A DNA stretch of 5,977 nucleotides from Porticoccus sp041592135. Lineage in GTDB: Bacteria; Pseudomonadota; Gammaproteobacteria; Pseudomonadales; Porticoccaceae. The notes under the pieces were generated by a model. It worked only from the letters and a program-made list of their open reading frames with translations, was not told the DNA's origin and made no database searches. A program made the translations under genes and the position numbers. Shown here piece after piece: positions 1-5,977 of this stretch (the stretch's first letter is position 1; every line of letters begins with the position of its first letter). The stretch is taken from assembly GCA_041592135.1 (NCBI GenBank), contig JBFHQR010000138.1; one strand, given 5' to 3'.

Positions 1-174
1 ACATCCCTGTGTCGTAGCATCCTTGCCCATTAACTATGGTCTGTTGTTGGCCCTGTGAACATTGGACATTTGCTGTTTTTCTTGTAGGAAAAAGATTACA
101 CGGCAATACCTATCTAAATTGACCGCACCACAGTGCTCGGTTAGTGTTGCGGCTTGATTGCTGGAGTAACGAAC
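1..174 (+). promoter_or_regulatory. AT-rich leader upstream of xseB, probably holding the operon promoter
   Basis: No gene is supported here. The stretch has about 45% G+C (79 of 174 bases), and bases 61-120 have only 19 G+C, clearly lower than the coding DNA around it. That fits a promoter region for xseB-ispA(-dxs). I could not find a convincing pair of -35 and -10 hexamers at normal spacing: candidates such as TAAATT (115-120) lack a good partner upstream. The T-rich run at 75-83 has no GC-rich stem before it, so it does not look like an intrinsic terminator. Calling this a promoter region rests on position and base composition, not on a recognised motif. Confidence 0.35.
163..166 (+). promoter_or_regulatory. 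Ribosome-binding site deciding the xseB start
   Basis: GGAG lies eight bases before the GTG at 175. The in-frame TTG at 154 lies upstream of this site and so cannot use it. The site therefore favours GTG 175 as the start codon. Confidence 0.7.
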
Positions 175-408
175 GTGGCGACACGCAAAAAAACCGTGGA
201 CTTTGAACAAAAGCTCAACCAGCTGGAACTGCTGGTCAACGAGATGGAAAAAGGCGCGCTGACCCTGGAAGAGTCCCTCAAGGCCTTCGAAGAGGGCATT
301 AAAATCACCCGCGAGTGCCAACAGGCACTGAAGGATGCCGAACTGAAGGTAGACCTGCTCACCCGAGACGCTGCGGGACCCAGCGAATTTGATGCCGAGA
401 ACGACTGA
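175..408 (+). CDS. xseB: Exodeoxyribonuclease VII small subunit
   Basis: XseB partners XseA in exonuclease VII, a cytoplasmic nuclease that degrades single-stranded DNA from either end into oligonucleotides. The 77-residue product has the usual family length and pattern: a basic start (MATRKK), FEQKLNQLELLVNEME at residues 10-25, the signature GALTLEESLKAFEEGIK at 27-43, then CQQALKDAELKV at 48-59 and an acidic tail. It should form the small helical hairpin typical of the family. GTG 175 was chosen because GGAG sits eight bases upstream and the N-terminus then matches the family; an earlier in-frame TTG at 154 would add seven residues without a ribosome site. The stop codon overlaps the ispA start (TGATG), so translation of the two is probably coupled. 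The large-subunit gene xseA is not in the window, which is normal. Confidence 0.95.
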   Translation: MATRKKTVDFEQKLNQLELLVNEMEKGALTLEESLKAFEEGIKITRECQQALKDAELKVDLLTRDAAGPSEFDAEND

Positions 409-1295
409 TGCGCGCGTTGCCCTTCGATGACTTTGTGCTCGCTGCCAGACAACGCGTCGACCGGCGCCTGGACCAGGCGCTTCCCCCCGCCACGACATCG
501 GGAACACAGTTGCAGGATGCCATTCGCTACAGCGTCTTCAATGGCGGCAAGCGCATCCGGCCGGTGCTGGCCTACGCCGCCGCCCAGGCCGTTGGCGATA
601 TCAGCCGGTTGACCGATTGTGCAGCCGCAGCGGTGGAGATGATCCACGCCTATTCGCTGATCCACGACGACCTGCCCGCCATGGACAACGACGATCTGCG
701 CCGCGGCAAGCCCACCTGTCACATCGCCTTCGATGAAGCCACCGCCATTCTCGCCGGTGACGCCCTGCAAACCCTGGCCTTCGAGCAACTGCTGGCGGAA
801 CAGGATGCCCCCCAAACCACCCTACAGCTGTTGAACATACTGTGCAGGGCGGCGGGAACCGAGGGCATGGTGCTCGGCCAGGCACTGGATATCGCCGCCG
901 TCGATAAGATACTGACTCTCGAGCAGCTGGAGCAGGTGCACCGGCACAAGACCGGTGCCATGATCAACGCCAGCATTCTCATGGGCGCCCTGTCCGCCGG
1001 CGCCACAGCAGCGCAGCTGGCGGCGCTGACAGACTACGGCAGCGCCATCGGGCTGGCCTTCCAGGTGCAGGACGACATTCTTGATGTCACCGGCGCCACC
1101 GACGTCATCGGCAAACAACAGGGCGCTGATCTGGCGCTCAACAAGCCCACCTATGTAGCCCTGCTGGGACTGGACGGCGCCAAGGACAAGGCACAGGAAC
1201 TGCACCAGGCCGCCCTGGAGGCATTGCACGGGTTTGATGAGTGCGCCGACCAGCTGCGCGCCGTTGCCCACTACATCATCAGCCGGGGATACTGA
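408..1295 (+). CDS. ispA: (2E,6E)-farnesyl diphosphate synthase (geranyltranstransferase)
   Basis: This cytoplasmic prenyltransferase condenses dimethylallyl diphosphate with two isopentenyl diphosphates to give farnesyl diphosphate, the precursor of ubiquinone side chains and undecaprenyl phosphate. The 295 residues are close to E. coli IspA (299). Visible motifs are GGKRIRP at 46-52, the first aspartate-rich motif DDLPAMD at 87-93 followed by NDDLRRGKPTCH, GQALD at 157-161, HKTG at 180-183, the second aspartate-rich motif QDDILD at 221-226, and GKxxGxDxxxxKxT at 235-248. The two-residue insertion in the first motif (DDxxxxD) is typical of bacterial type II farnesyl synthases. All metal-binding aspartates are present, so it should be active. 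The ATG overlaps the xseB stop by one base and has only a weak GAGA-like ribosome site, which suggests coupled translation. Geranylgeranyl synthase is a less likely alternative, because HAYSLIHDDLPAMD matches IspA. Confidence 0.96.
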   Translation: MRALPFDDFVLAARQRVDRRLDQALPPATTSGTQLQDAIRYSVFNGGKRIRPVLAYAAAQAVGDISRLTDCAAAAVEMIHAYSLIHDDLPAMDNDDLRRGKPTCHIAFDEATAILAGDALQTLAFEQLLAEQDAPQTTLQLLNILCRAAGTEGMVLGQALDIAAVDKILTLEQLEQVHRHKTGAMINASILMGALSAGATAAQLAALTDYGSAIGLAFQVQDDILDVTGATDVIGKQQGADLALNKPTYVALLGLDGAKDKAQELHQAALEALHGFDECADQLRAVAHYIISRGY

Positions 1296-1379
1296 CAGCA
1301 GCGGTGTATTTCACCCCGGCAGAGGCCCAACAGGCCATTTTGGTGTAAGATTGCCCCCTTTGCGCCAAACCGATTCCGC
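1296..1379 (+). promoter_or_regulatory. ispA-dxs spacer with possible leader hairpin
   Basis: Eighty-four bases separate ispA from dxs. TTTGGTG (1339-1345) can pair with CGCCAAA (1363-1369), giving seven base pairs with one G-U wobble around a 17-base loop. It ends ten bases before the dxs ATG. TAAGAT (1346-1351) matches a -10 hexamer at four of six positions but has no acceptable -35 at 17 bases. No purine-rich ribosome site is visible before ATG 1380. The spacer could hold a weak dxs promoter or a translational control element, but both readings are tentative. No terminator is seen, so read-through from ispA is likely. Confidence 0.3.
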
Positions 1380-3314
1380 ATGCCAAAAACCTTTCAGGAC
1401 ATACCGCTGACCCGCCCGGAAACCCCGCTGCTGGACAGTATTGATCACCCGTTTCACCTGCGTGAACTGGACGACGATCAATTGCCGGTGCTGGCGGATG
1501 AGCTGCGCGCCTACCTGCTCTACAGTGTCGGCAAAAGCGGCGGTCATTTTGGCGCCGGGCTGGGAACGGTCGAGCTGACCATCGCCCTGCACCATGTTTT
1601 CAATACACCCCACGACCGGCTGGTCTGGGATGTGGGCCACCAGGCCTACCCCCATAAAATCCTCACCGGTCGCCGGGACCAGATGCCGCGCATACGCCAG
1701 GCGGACGGTTTGTCCGCCTTTCCCAAACGGGATGAGAGCGAATATGACACCTTTGGCGTCGGCCACTCCAGCACCTCCATCAGCGCGGCCCTCGGCATGG
1801 CACTCGGCGCGGCCATGGGCGGCGAGGAGCGCGAAGTCGTGGCGGTGATCGGCGATGGCGCCATGACCGCGGGCATGGCCTTCGAGGCACTCAATCACGC
1901 CGCGCACACCAATGCCAACCTGCTGGTGGTGCTGAACGACAACAACATGTCGATCTCCCACAATGTCGGCGGGCTGGCCACCTACTTTTCTAAAATATGG
2001 TCCAGCCGGTTTTACAATTCCATCCGCGAGGGTGGCAAGAAAGTGCTGCGCTCCGTGCCCTCTGCCGCCACCTTTGTGCGCAAGACCGAGGAGCACCTGA
2101 AAGCCATGGTGGCACCGGGCATCGTCTTCGAGGAGCTGGGGTTCAACTACATTGGTCCCATCGATGGCCACAACCTGCCGTTGCTGGTGCAGACACTGCG
2201 CAACCTGAAGTGCCTCAACGGCCCCATTCTGTTGCACACCATTACCCGCAAGGGCAAGGGCTTTGGTCCCGCCGAGGCGGATCCGGTGGGCTACCACGCC
2301 CTCAACAAAATCGAGCCAAAAAACAAACCCCAGGTGGCGGTGGCCAGATCGCCCGCCGCAGTGGCGCCCCCCAAAGTCAAATATCAGCAGGTGTTTGGCG
2401 ACTGGCTCTGTGATATGGCAGAAAAAGATGCCCGCCTGGTGGGCATCACCCCGGCCATGTGTGAAGGTTCCGGAATGGTGGACTTTGCCCAGCGCTTTGC
2501 CGACCGCTTTCACGATGTCGCCATCGCCGAGCAACACGCGGTGACCCTGGCGGCGGGACTGGCCTGTGAGGGCATGAAGCCGGTGGTGGCCATTTATTCC
2601 ACCTTCCTGCAGCGGGCCTACGACCAACTGATCCACGACGTGGCACTGCAGAATCTCGATGTGCTGTTCGGCATCGACCGCGCCGGACTGGTGGGCGAAG
2701 ACGGCCCCACCCACGCCGGCAGTTTTGACCTCACCTATCTGCGCTGCATTCCCAACATGCTGGTGATGTCCCCCTCCGATGAGAACGAAACCCGCCAGTT
2801 GCTCTATACCGGCTTTATTCATCAGGGCCCCGCGGCCGTGCGCTATCCCCGCGGCACCGGGCCCGGGACGGCGATAGCAAAACCGATGACGGCCCTGCCC
2901 ATCGGCAAGGGCGTGGTCAGGCGTTCGGGGAACCGCGTCGTGATCTTCAACTTCGGTACGCTGTTGCCCGCCGCGCTACAGGCCGCGGAACAGCTCGGTG
3001 CGACCGTGGCGGACATGCGCTTTGTGAAACCCCTGGACACCGCGTTGATCGATCGCCTGGCGGCCCAGCACGAACTATTGGTGACCCTTGAGGAAAACAC
3101 GGTGCAAGGTGGCGCTGGGGCAGCGGTGAGCGAGCACCTGGCTTGCAGCGGAATCGTGATGCCTATCCTCCACCTCGGACTGCCGGACCTGTTCGTCGAC
3201 CACGGCAGTCACCAGCAGCAGCTGTCTGCGGTGGGGCTGGACGCCGCCGGCATTCAGCGGACGATTGAGCAGCGCCTCAACGAGATGAGCAGCATACAGA
3301 ACGCCGTGTCCTGA
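1380..3314 (+). CDS. dxs: 1-deoxy-D-xylulose-5-phosphate synthase
   Basis: Dxs condenses pyruvate and D-glyceraldehyde 3-phosphate with loss of CO2, using thiamine diphosphate and Mg2+. This is the first and main flux-controlling step of the MEP pathway and also supplies thiamine and pyridoxal synthesis. The 644 residues compare with 620 in E. coli. Visible motifs are SGGHFGAGLGTVEL with His56 (E. coli His49), GHQAYPHKI at 86-94, GHSSTSIS at 128-135, the thiamine-diphosphate motif GDG at 158-160 to NDNNMS at 186-191, and KGKGFGPAE at 291-299. After a Pro/Ala-rich linker (about 320-332) come AEQHAVT with catalytic Glu384 (E. coli Glu370), YSTFLQRAYDQ at 406-416, and DRAGLVGEDGPTH at 433-445 with Arg434, Asp441 and His445. 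The C-terminal transketolase domain follows, with a tail about ten residues longer than in E. coli. ATG 1380 is favoured because MPKTF resembles Pseudomonas Dxs N-termini as I remember them, although no ribosome site is visible. The TGA touches the stop of the convergent neighbour. Confidence 0.97.
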   Translation: MPKTFQDIPLTRPETPLLDSIDHPFHLRELDDDQLPVLADELRAYLLYSVGKSGGHFGAGLGTVELTIALHHVFNTPHDRLVWDVGHQAYPHKILTGRRDQMPRIRQADGLSAFPKRDESEYDTFGVGHSSTSISAALGMALGAAMGGEEREVVAVIGDGAMTAGMAFEALNHAAHTNANLLVVLNDNNMSISHNVGGLATYFSKIWSSRFYNSIREGGKKVLRSVPSAATFVRKTEEHLKAMVAPGIVFEELGFNYIGPIDGHNLPLLVQTLRNLKCLNGPILLHTITRKGKGFGPAEADPVGYHALNKIEPKNKPQVAVARSPAAVAPPKVKYQQVFGDWLCDMAEKDARLVGITPAMCEGSGMVDFAQRFADRFHDVAIAEQHAVTLAAGLACEGMKPVVAIYSTFLQRAYDQLIHDVALQNLDVLFGIDRAGLVGEDGPTHAGSFDLTYLRCIPNMLVMSPSDENETRQLLYTGFIHQGPAAVRYPRGTGPGTAIAKPMTALPIGKGVVRRSGNRVVIFNFGTLLPAALQAAEQLGATVADMRFVKPLDTALIDRLAAQHELLVTLEENTVQGGAGAAVSEHLACSGIVMPILHLGLPDLFVDHGSHQQQLSAVGLDAAGIQRTIEQRLNEMSSIQNAVS

Positions 3315-4136
3315 TTACCGCACTCCCTGCCCGGCCAGTGCCGCCAGACTGCGACCAATTTCTCCCGCACCGCCAAGGCTCCAGCCACCATCTACCGGTA
3401 GAATGACGCCGTTGATATAACCGGCCGCCCGGGAGGCGATAAACAACGCCGCCTGGGCCAGATCCTCGGTGGTGCCCTGGCGTTTCAATGGCACAGAATC
3501 CGCGATCATGGCCGCACCGGCCGGCCCCGGCGGCGCCAGCCGTTTCATGCCCTCGGTGCCCGCGATGGGCCCCGGCACCAGCGAATTGACCCGAATCCCC
3601 ACCGGCCCCCACTCCAGTGCAGTCGTTCTGGTCAACATATCGACACCGGCCTTGGCGGCACAGACATGGGCTTGCATTTCCATGGGGACAAACGCCTGGG
3701 GCGCAGAAATATTGATGACACAGGCGCCGGGTTTGCGCAGGTAGGCATAGCTGTAGCGCAGCACGTTAAACGTCCCCAACAGGTCAATATCCATCACTGC
3801 CTTGAAGGCATTGCTGGACATGCTATTGGCGGCGGTGGGAAAGTTACCCGCCGCACCGGACACCAGTACATCGAAGCTGCCCAGCTCCCGATGGGCCGCC
3901 GCAAAGACCTCCTGTAAACGCTCCCCATCGCGCACATCGGCGGTGTAGCCCAGTACCCTGCCACCCTGTTGTTGCAGATCAGCCACGGCGCTGTCGACCT
4001 TTTCCCGGGAGCGACTCAACACCGCGACACTGGCACCGGCCCTGGCGAAACCGCGGGCAATGCCCAGATTGATGCCGCTGGTACCGCCGGCGACAAACAC
4101 GTTACAACCGCGGTAATCAAAGGTGCATTCTGTCAT
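3315..4136 (-). CDS. SDR-family oxidoreductase, 2,4-dienoyl-CoA reductase-like
   Basis: This is a classical-length (273 aa) short-chain dehydrogenase with a Rossmann fold. The cofactor motif GGTSGINLG (17-25) has Asn23 where the second glycine of TGxxxGxG is expected. SRSREK at 41-46 after the second strand suggests NADP(H), and ADV at 66-68, GAAGNF at 94-99, MDID at 115-118, NIS at 142-144 and RVNSLVPGPIAGTEG at 182-196 follow. The usual catalytic YxxxK is altered: Lys162 is present but the Tyr position is Val158 (HVCAAKAGVD). Loss of that Tyr, together with AAGNF, NAFKxVMDID, EWGP and PGPIxGTEG, resembles the animal DECR1/DECR2 dienoyl-CoA reductases, which reduce 2,4-dienoyl-CoA during unsaturated fatty acid oxidation. 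The substrate assignment is inference; another acyl-CoA substrate is possible. ATG 4136 is preceded by AGAGGG seven bases upstream. It lies 30 bases after yqcC, probably in the same transcript. Its TAA abuts the dxs TGA. Confidence 0.9.
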   Translation of the reverse strand: MTECTFDYRGCNVFVAGGTSGINLGIARGFARAGASVAVLSRSREKVDSAVADLQQQGGRVLGYTADVRDGERLQEVFAAAHRELGSFDVLVSGAAGNFPTAANSMSSNAFKAVMDIDLLGTFNVLRYSYAYLRKPGACVINISAPQAFVPMEMQAHVCAAKAGVDMLTRTTALEWGPVGIRVNSLVPGPIAGTEGMKRLAPPGPAGAAMIADSVPLKRQGTTEDLAQAALFIASRAAGYINGVILPVDGGWSLGGAGEIGRSLAALAGQGVR

Positions 4137-4143
4137 GGGGCCG

Positions 4144-4149
4144 CCCTCT
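4144..4149 (-). promoter_or_regulatory. Ribosome-binding site of the SDR gene
   Basis: On the minus strand AGAGGG lies seven bases before the ATG at 4136, inside the 30-base gap after yqcC. It supports this start codon and separate translation initiation for the dehydrogenase. Confidence 0.65.
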
Positions 4150-4166
4150 GTCAGGTGGAGTTGATG

Positions 4167-4505
4167 TCAGTGCGCTTCCGGTGGCGATGAGAGTATCTCG
4201 TCAATGGCCGCCAGCACCGCGAGAAGTGCATCGGACCCGACGCCCAGCCCGCGAAAATATTCCTCTGCCATGGGCGCGATCCCGCAGGTGCCAGGCAGCG
4301 GTGCCGCGGTGTCCACCAGCTGCCGCATGCGCGGCAGGAAGATAAACTGCAACCACTCCACCAGGGTCAGGGTATCCAGCGCAAACGGCTGGCTGCTGGC
4401 CAATGCCGCCGCATCCGGCACCCGCTCGGACCACAGCGCCAGGTCCCGCAACTGTTTTTCGAGAACACCGAGCTGCGGCGCCAATTGGCGGTGTCGTTCT
4501 GTCAC
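4167..4505 (-). CDS. yqcC: YqcC family protein (DUF446)
   Basis: This small cytoplasmic protein has no established biochemical function. From GTG 4505 it is 112 residues, close to E. coli YqcC (109). Recognition rests on the conserved core SSQPFALDTLTLVEWLQFIFLPRMRQLVDTAAPLPG (about residues 37-73). It lines up with the E. coli segment STQPFFMDTMEPLEWLQW and then IPRMHDLLDNKQPLPG, as I recall it. The tail IAPMAEEYF...LLAVLAAIDEIL looks helical. There is no signal peptide or membrane segment. In E. coli yqcC sits beside the tRNA pseudouridine synthase gene truC; here it lies between dinG and a dehydrogenase. A second in-frame GTG at 4526 has an equally good ribosome site because the initiation region is duplicated, and using it would give 119 residues starting MTAGGTR. 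The shorter form fits the family length better. The gene is in the same frame as upstream dinG, separated by the dinG TAA. Confidence 0.9.
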   Translation of the reverse strand: MTERHRQLAPQLGVLEKQLRDLALWSERVPDAAALASSQPFALDTLTLVEWLQFIFLPRMRQLVDTAAPLPGTCGIAPMAEEYFRGLGVGSDALLAVLAAIDEILSSPPEAH

Positions 4506-4511
4506 GCGAGT

Positions 4512-4517
4512 TCCTCC
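4512..4517 (-). promoter_or_regulatory. yqcC ribosome-binding site, downstream copy
   Basis: GGAGGA on the minus strand, six bases before GTG 4505. It is close to the ideal anti-16S sequence and is the reason for choosing 4505 as the main start. Confidence 0.75.
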
Positions 4518-4532
4518 AGCCGTCACGCAAGC

Positions 4533-4538
4533 TCCTCC
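4533..4538 (-). promoter_or_regulatory. yqcC ribosome-binding site, upstream copy
   Basis: A second GGAGGA at the same six-base spacing before GTG 4526, produced by the tandem duplication. It could start a seven-residue longer YqcC or act as a standby ribosome-loading site for the downstream start. Confidence 0.6.
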
Positions 4539-4559
4539 AGCCGTGGACGCAGCATCAGC

Positions 4560-5977
4560 TTAGTGGGTTTCGCGCCGAAAGGGCGGCAGGTCATCGAGCA
4601 TCTGCTGACCGTAGCGTTTACTGACAATCCGCCGGTCGAGTATGCTGATGCGGCCGGTGTCCTGTTCCGTGCGAATCAACCGTCCGCAGGCCTGGTGCAA
4701 ACGCAGGGAGGCATCCGGCAACATCAGTTCCATAAAGGGATTGCCACCCTGCTGTTCGAGCCAGTCAGACAGGGTCTGATAGACCGGATCGTCCGGCACC
4801 GCAAAGGGCAACTTGGCAATCACCACATGGCGACAATAGTCTCCGGGAAAGTCCATTCCCTCAGCGAAGCTGGCCAGGCCAAAAATCACACTGCCCTCAC
4901 CACCGTCGATGGCATCCCGGTGGCGGCGCACAATTTCCTGGTTGGACCACTGCCCCTGTAGCAGTATCGTCTCCCGGCATGCCTCCGGCAGCCGTTCATG
5001 GACCAGTTCCATCTGGCGCCGCGACGCAAACAGCACCAGCGTGCCCTCCGACCAGTTGACGAGCTCCGGCAGTGAGCTGATCAGCGCCTCGGTGTGCGCG
5101 CGGCTGTCGGCGCCATCGGCGCCGATATCCGGCACCGCAAGCACCCCGGCATTGCCATAGTCAAAGGCACCGGCCACCGCCGTGTACACCGCGCCCGCCG
5201 GCAGCCCACAGCGCTTGCTGAAATTGTCAAACTTGCCGAGGGTGCGCAAGGTGGCGGAGGTAATGATCGCGGCGTAACAGCGCTGCCACAGGCTGTCCTG
5301 AAAGATACCCCCCGCATTGGTGGGCGACGCCGAAACCCGGATATCCGGGCTGCCGCCCTCCTGCTCGAGGGACAACCAGCGGGCGTAGGGTGGACCGGCA
5401 GCGGGATCATCCTCCCGGGCATAGCACTGCCAGAGGTGCAGGGCGCCCTCCACCCGTCCCTGCCAGATACCCACCTGTTGAAACAGCTGCTCCAGGTCGA
5501 CCCGGGGCACCGGGAAATGGGCTTCATCCATGGCATCCCCCAGGCGGTCGGACAGCACCTCGATGGTTGTAGTCAGCACCCCCAACCCCTGCACCAGGTG
5601 ACCGGCCAGTTCGCGGATATCCTCGCCGGGATCACCGCCGGTAAAACACCAGCGGGGGCCCTCCTCACCGTCGGGCAGCTGGTCGAAATATTTCTCCAGC
5701 ACGGGAAAACTCAAACCGAGCAATTTGTCGGCCTCCCCTGCCGCGACACCGAGCTTGTCCAGCCGCGACCGCAGCTCCGGGGCATCTTTCAACAGCGGCC
5801 CCCAACCCTCTACCTGTTTTTTCATGCGCCCCAGCCAACCGCTGGTGGTGCGCACGCGACAGGTGCCGGCAAAGTGATTGAGGGCCGTGGCGGCGATGCG
5901 ATGGCCCTCGTCAAAGATATAGATCGTGTCCTCGGGGGCGGGCAGAATCACGCCGCCACCCAGCGCCAGGTCGGCCA
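4560..5977 (-). CDS. dinG: ATP-dependent DNA helicase DinG, C-terminal part (5' end outside window)
   Basis: DinG is an XPD-like superfamily 2 helicase with a [4Fe-4S] cluster that unwinds 5'-3' and resolves R-loops, D-loops and replication-transcription conflicts. The frame stays open to the window edge, so only the last 471 residues are seen, against about 716 for E. coli DinG; the Walker A motif and cluster cysteines would lie outside. The visible part starts ADLALGGGVILPAPED and has the Walker B box DEGH (5901-5912), the same variant as in E. coli DinG. Counting from the GTG at 5951, motif III TSATLR is at 231-236, LVLFASRRQM at 305-314, LLQGQ at 340-344, motif V ASFAEGMDFPG at 360-370, and motif VI QACGRLIR with its arginines at 420-427. 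It ends YGQQMLDDLPPFRRETH, lacking the basic tail of E. coli DinG. The related helicase YoaA is a weaker alternative. yqcC and the SDR gene follow closely on the same strand. Confidence 0.92.
   Translation of the reverse strand, partial: ADLALGGGVILPAPEDTIYIFDEGHRIAATALNHFAGTCRVRTTSGWLGRMKKQVEGWGPLLKDAPELRSRLDKLGVAAGEADKLLGLSFPVLEKYFDQLPDGEEGPRWCFTGGDPGEDIRELAGHLVQGLGVLTTTIEVLSDRLGDAMDEAHFPVPRVDLEQLFQQVGIWQGRVEGALHLWQCYAREDDPAAGPPYARWLSLEQEGGSPDIRVSASPTNAGGIFQDSLWQRCYAAIITSATLRTLGKFDNFSKRCGLPAGAVYTAVAGAFDYGNAGVLAVPDIGADGADSRAHTEALISSLPELVNWSEGTLVLFASRRQMELVHERLPEACRETILLQGQWSNQEIVRRHRDAIDGGEGSVIFGLASFAEGMDFPGDYCRHVVIAKLPFAVPDDPVYQTLSDWLEQQGGNPFMELMLPDASLRLHQACGRLIRTEQDTGRISILDRRIVSKRYGQQMLDDLPPFRRETH

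Larger units (their letters stand above)
4501..4542 (-). repeat. 21-base tandem duplication of the yqcC initiation region
   Basis: Bases 4501-4521 and 4522-4542 are adjacent direct repeats, identical at 19 of 21 positions. The differences are g/a at 4508 versus 4529 and t/c at 4511 versus 4532. Read on the minus strand, each copy contains GGCTGGAGGA, six bases ending in TGC or CGC, then GTGAC. A ribosome-binding site and a GTG start are therefore both present twice. Because 21 is a multiple of three, the two starts are in the same frame. The repeat occupies the dinG-yqcC spacer and the first codons of yqcC. Confidence 0.95.

Noticed and set aside
75..83. T-rich run considered as an intrinsic terminator of an upstream gene.
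   Set aside because: No GC-rich inverted repeat precedes it.
154..174. Upstream in-frame TTG start for xseB.
   Set aside because: The GGAG ribosome site at 163-166 lies downstream of it and fits GTG 175. The extra residues are not typical of XseB.
34..507. Minus-strand frame of 157 codons over the leader, xseB and the start of ispA.
   Set aside because: It is antisense to two recognised genes, has no family resemblance and no convincing ribosome site.
1311..2822. A 503-codon open frame on the minus strand across dxs.
   Set aside because: It lies wholly antisense to a well-conserved dxs with all catalytic motifs. Its translation is rich in His, Gly and Gln with no recognisable domain, as expected of a GC-rich shadow frame.
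3391..3402. Perfect 12-base palindrome TCTACCGGTAGA near the dxs/SDR convergence, considered as a terminator or operator.
   Set aside because: It has no loop or T-tract and lies in codons for the conserved LPVDGG segment of the dehydrogenase, so coding constraint or chance explains it.
4201..4530. Alternative minus-strand frame of 109 codons overlapping yqcC.
   Set aside because: The overlapping frame encodes the conserved YqcC core; this one is an Ala/Gly/Arg-rich shadow.
4485..4961. Plus-strand frame of 158 codons opposite yqcC and dinG.
   Set aside because: It is antisense to conserved helicase motifs V and VI, and its translation resembles no known protein.
5901..5912. DEGH in place of DEAH in the DinG Walker B box.
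   Set aside because: E. coli DinG, as I recall its sequence, carries the same DEGH, so this is normal for the family.

Overview
The window reads as chromosomal housekeeping DNA from a gammaproteobacterium. It is GC-rich, densely packed and without mobile elements, RNA genes or CRISPR. The Dxs N-terminus (MPKTF...RPETPLLD), the xseB-ispA-dxs order and the presence of YqcC and an E. coli-like DinG point to a Pseudomonas/Cellvibrio-type lineage. That placement is inferred from remembered family sequences, not from a search.

Plus strand, 1-3314: a relatively AT-rich leader (1-174, with 19 G+C in the 60 bases 61-120) precedes three genes. xseB encodes the exonuclease VII small subunit. ispA encodes farnesyl diphosphate synthase and overlaps xseB by one base (TGATG). 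dxs encodes 1-deoxy-D-xylulose-5-phosphate synthase and follows after an 84-base spacer. Dxs makes the first intermediate of the MEP isoprenoid pathway, and IspA condenses the pathway's C5 products into C15 farnesyl diphosphate, the precursor of quinone side chains and undecaprenyl phosphate. XseB is a DNA-repair protein that commonly shares this operon without a known metabolic link.

Minus strand, 5977-3315, transcribed towards dxs: a 5'-truncated dinG helicase gene, then yqcC (DUF446 family), then a short-chain dehydrogenase resembling the SDR-type 2,4-dienoyl-CoA reductases. Spacers of 33 or 54 bases (depending on the yqcC start) and 30 bases suggest one transcription unit. The dehydrogenase stop codon lies directly against the dxs stop codon with no base between them, so the two units converge without room for a terminator.

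The most unusual feature is a 21-base imperfect tandem duplication (19/21 identical) at 4501-4542. Each copy carries a GGAGGA ribosome-binding site and, six bases later, a GTG codon. The copies are in frame, so yqcC has two equally good starts giving 119- or 112-residue products. I see no new multi-gene system; the remaining points concern gene boundaries, expression signals and the atypical active site of the dehydrogenase.
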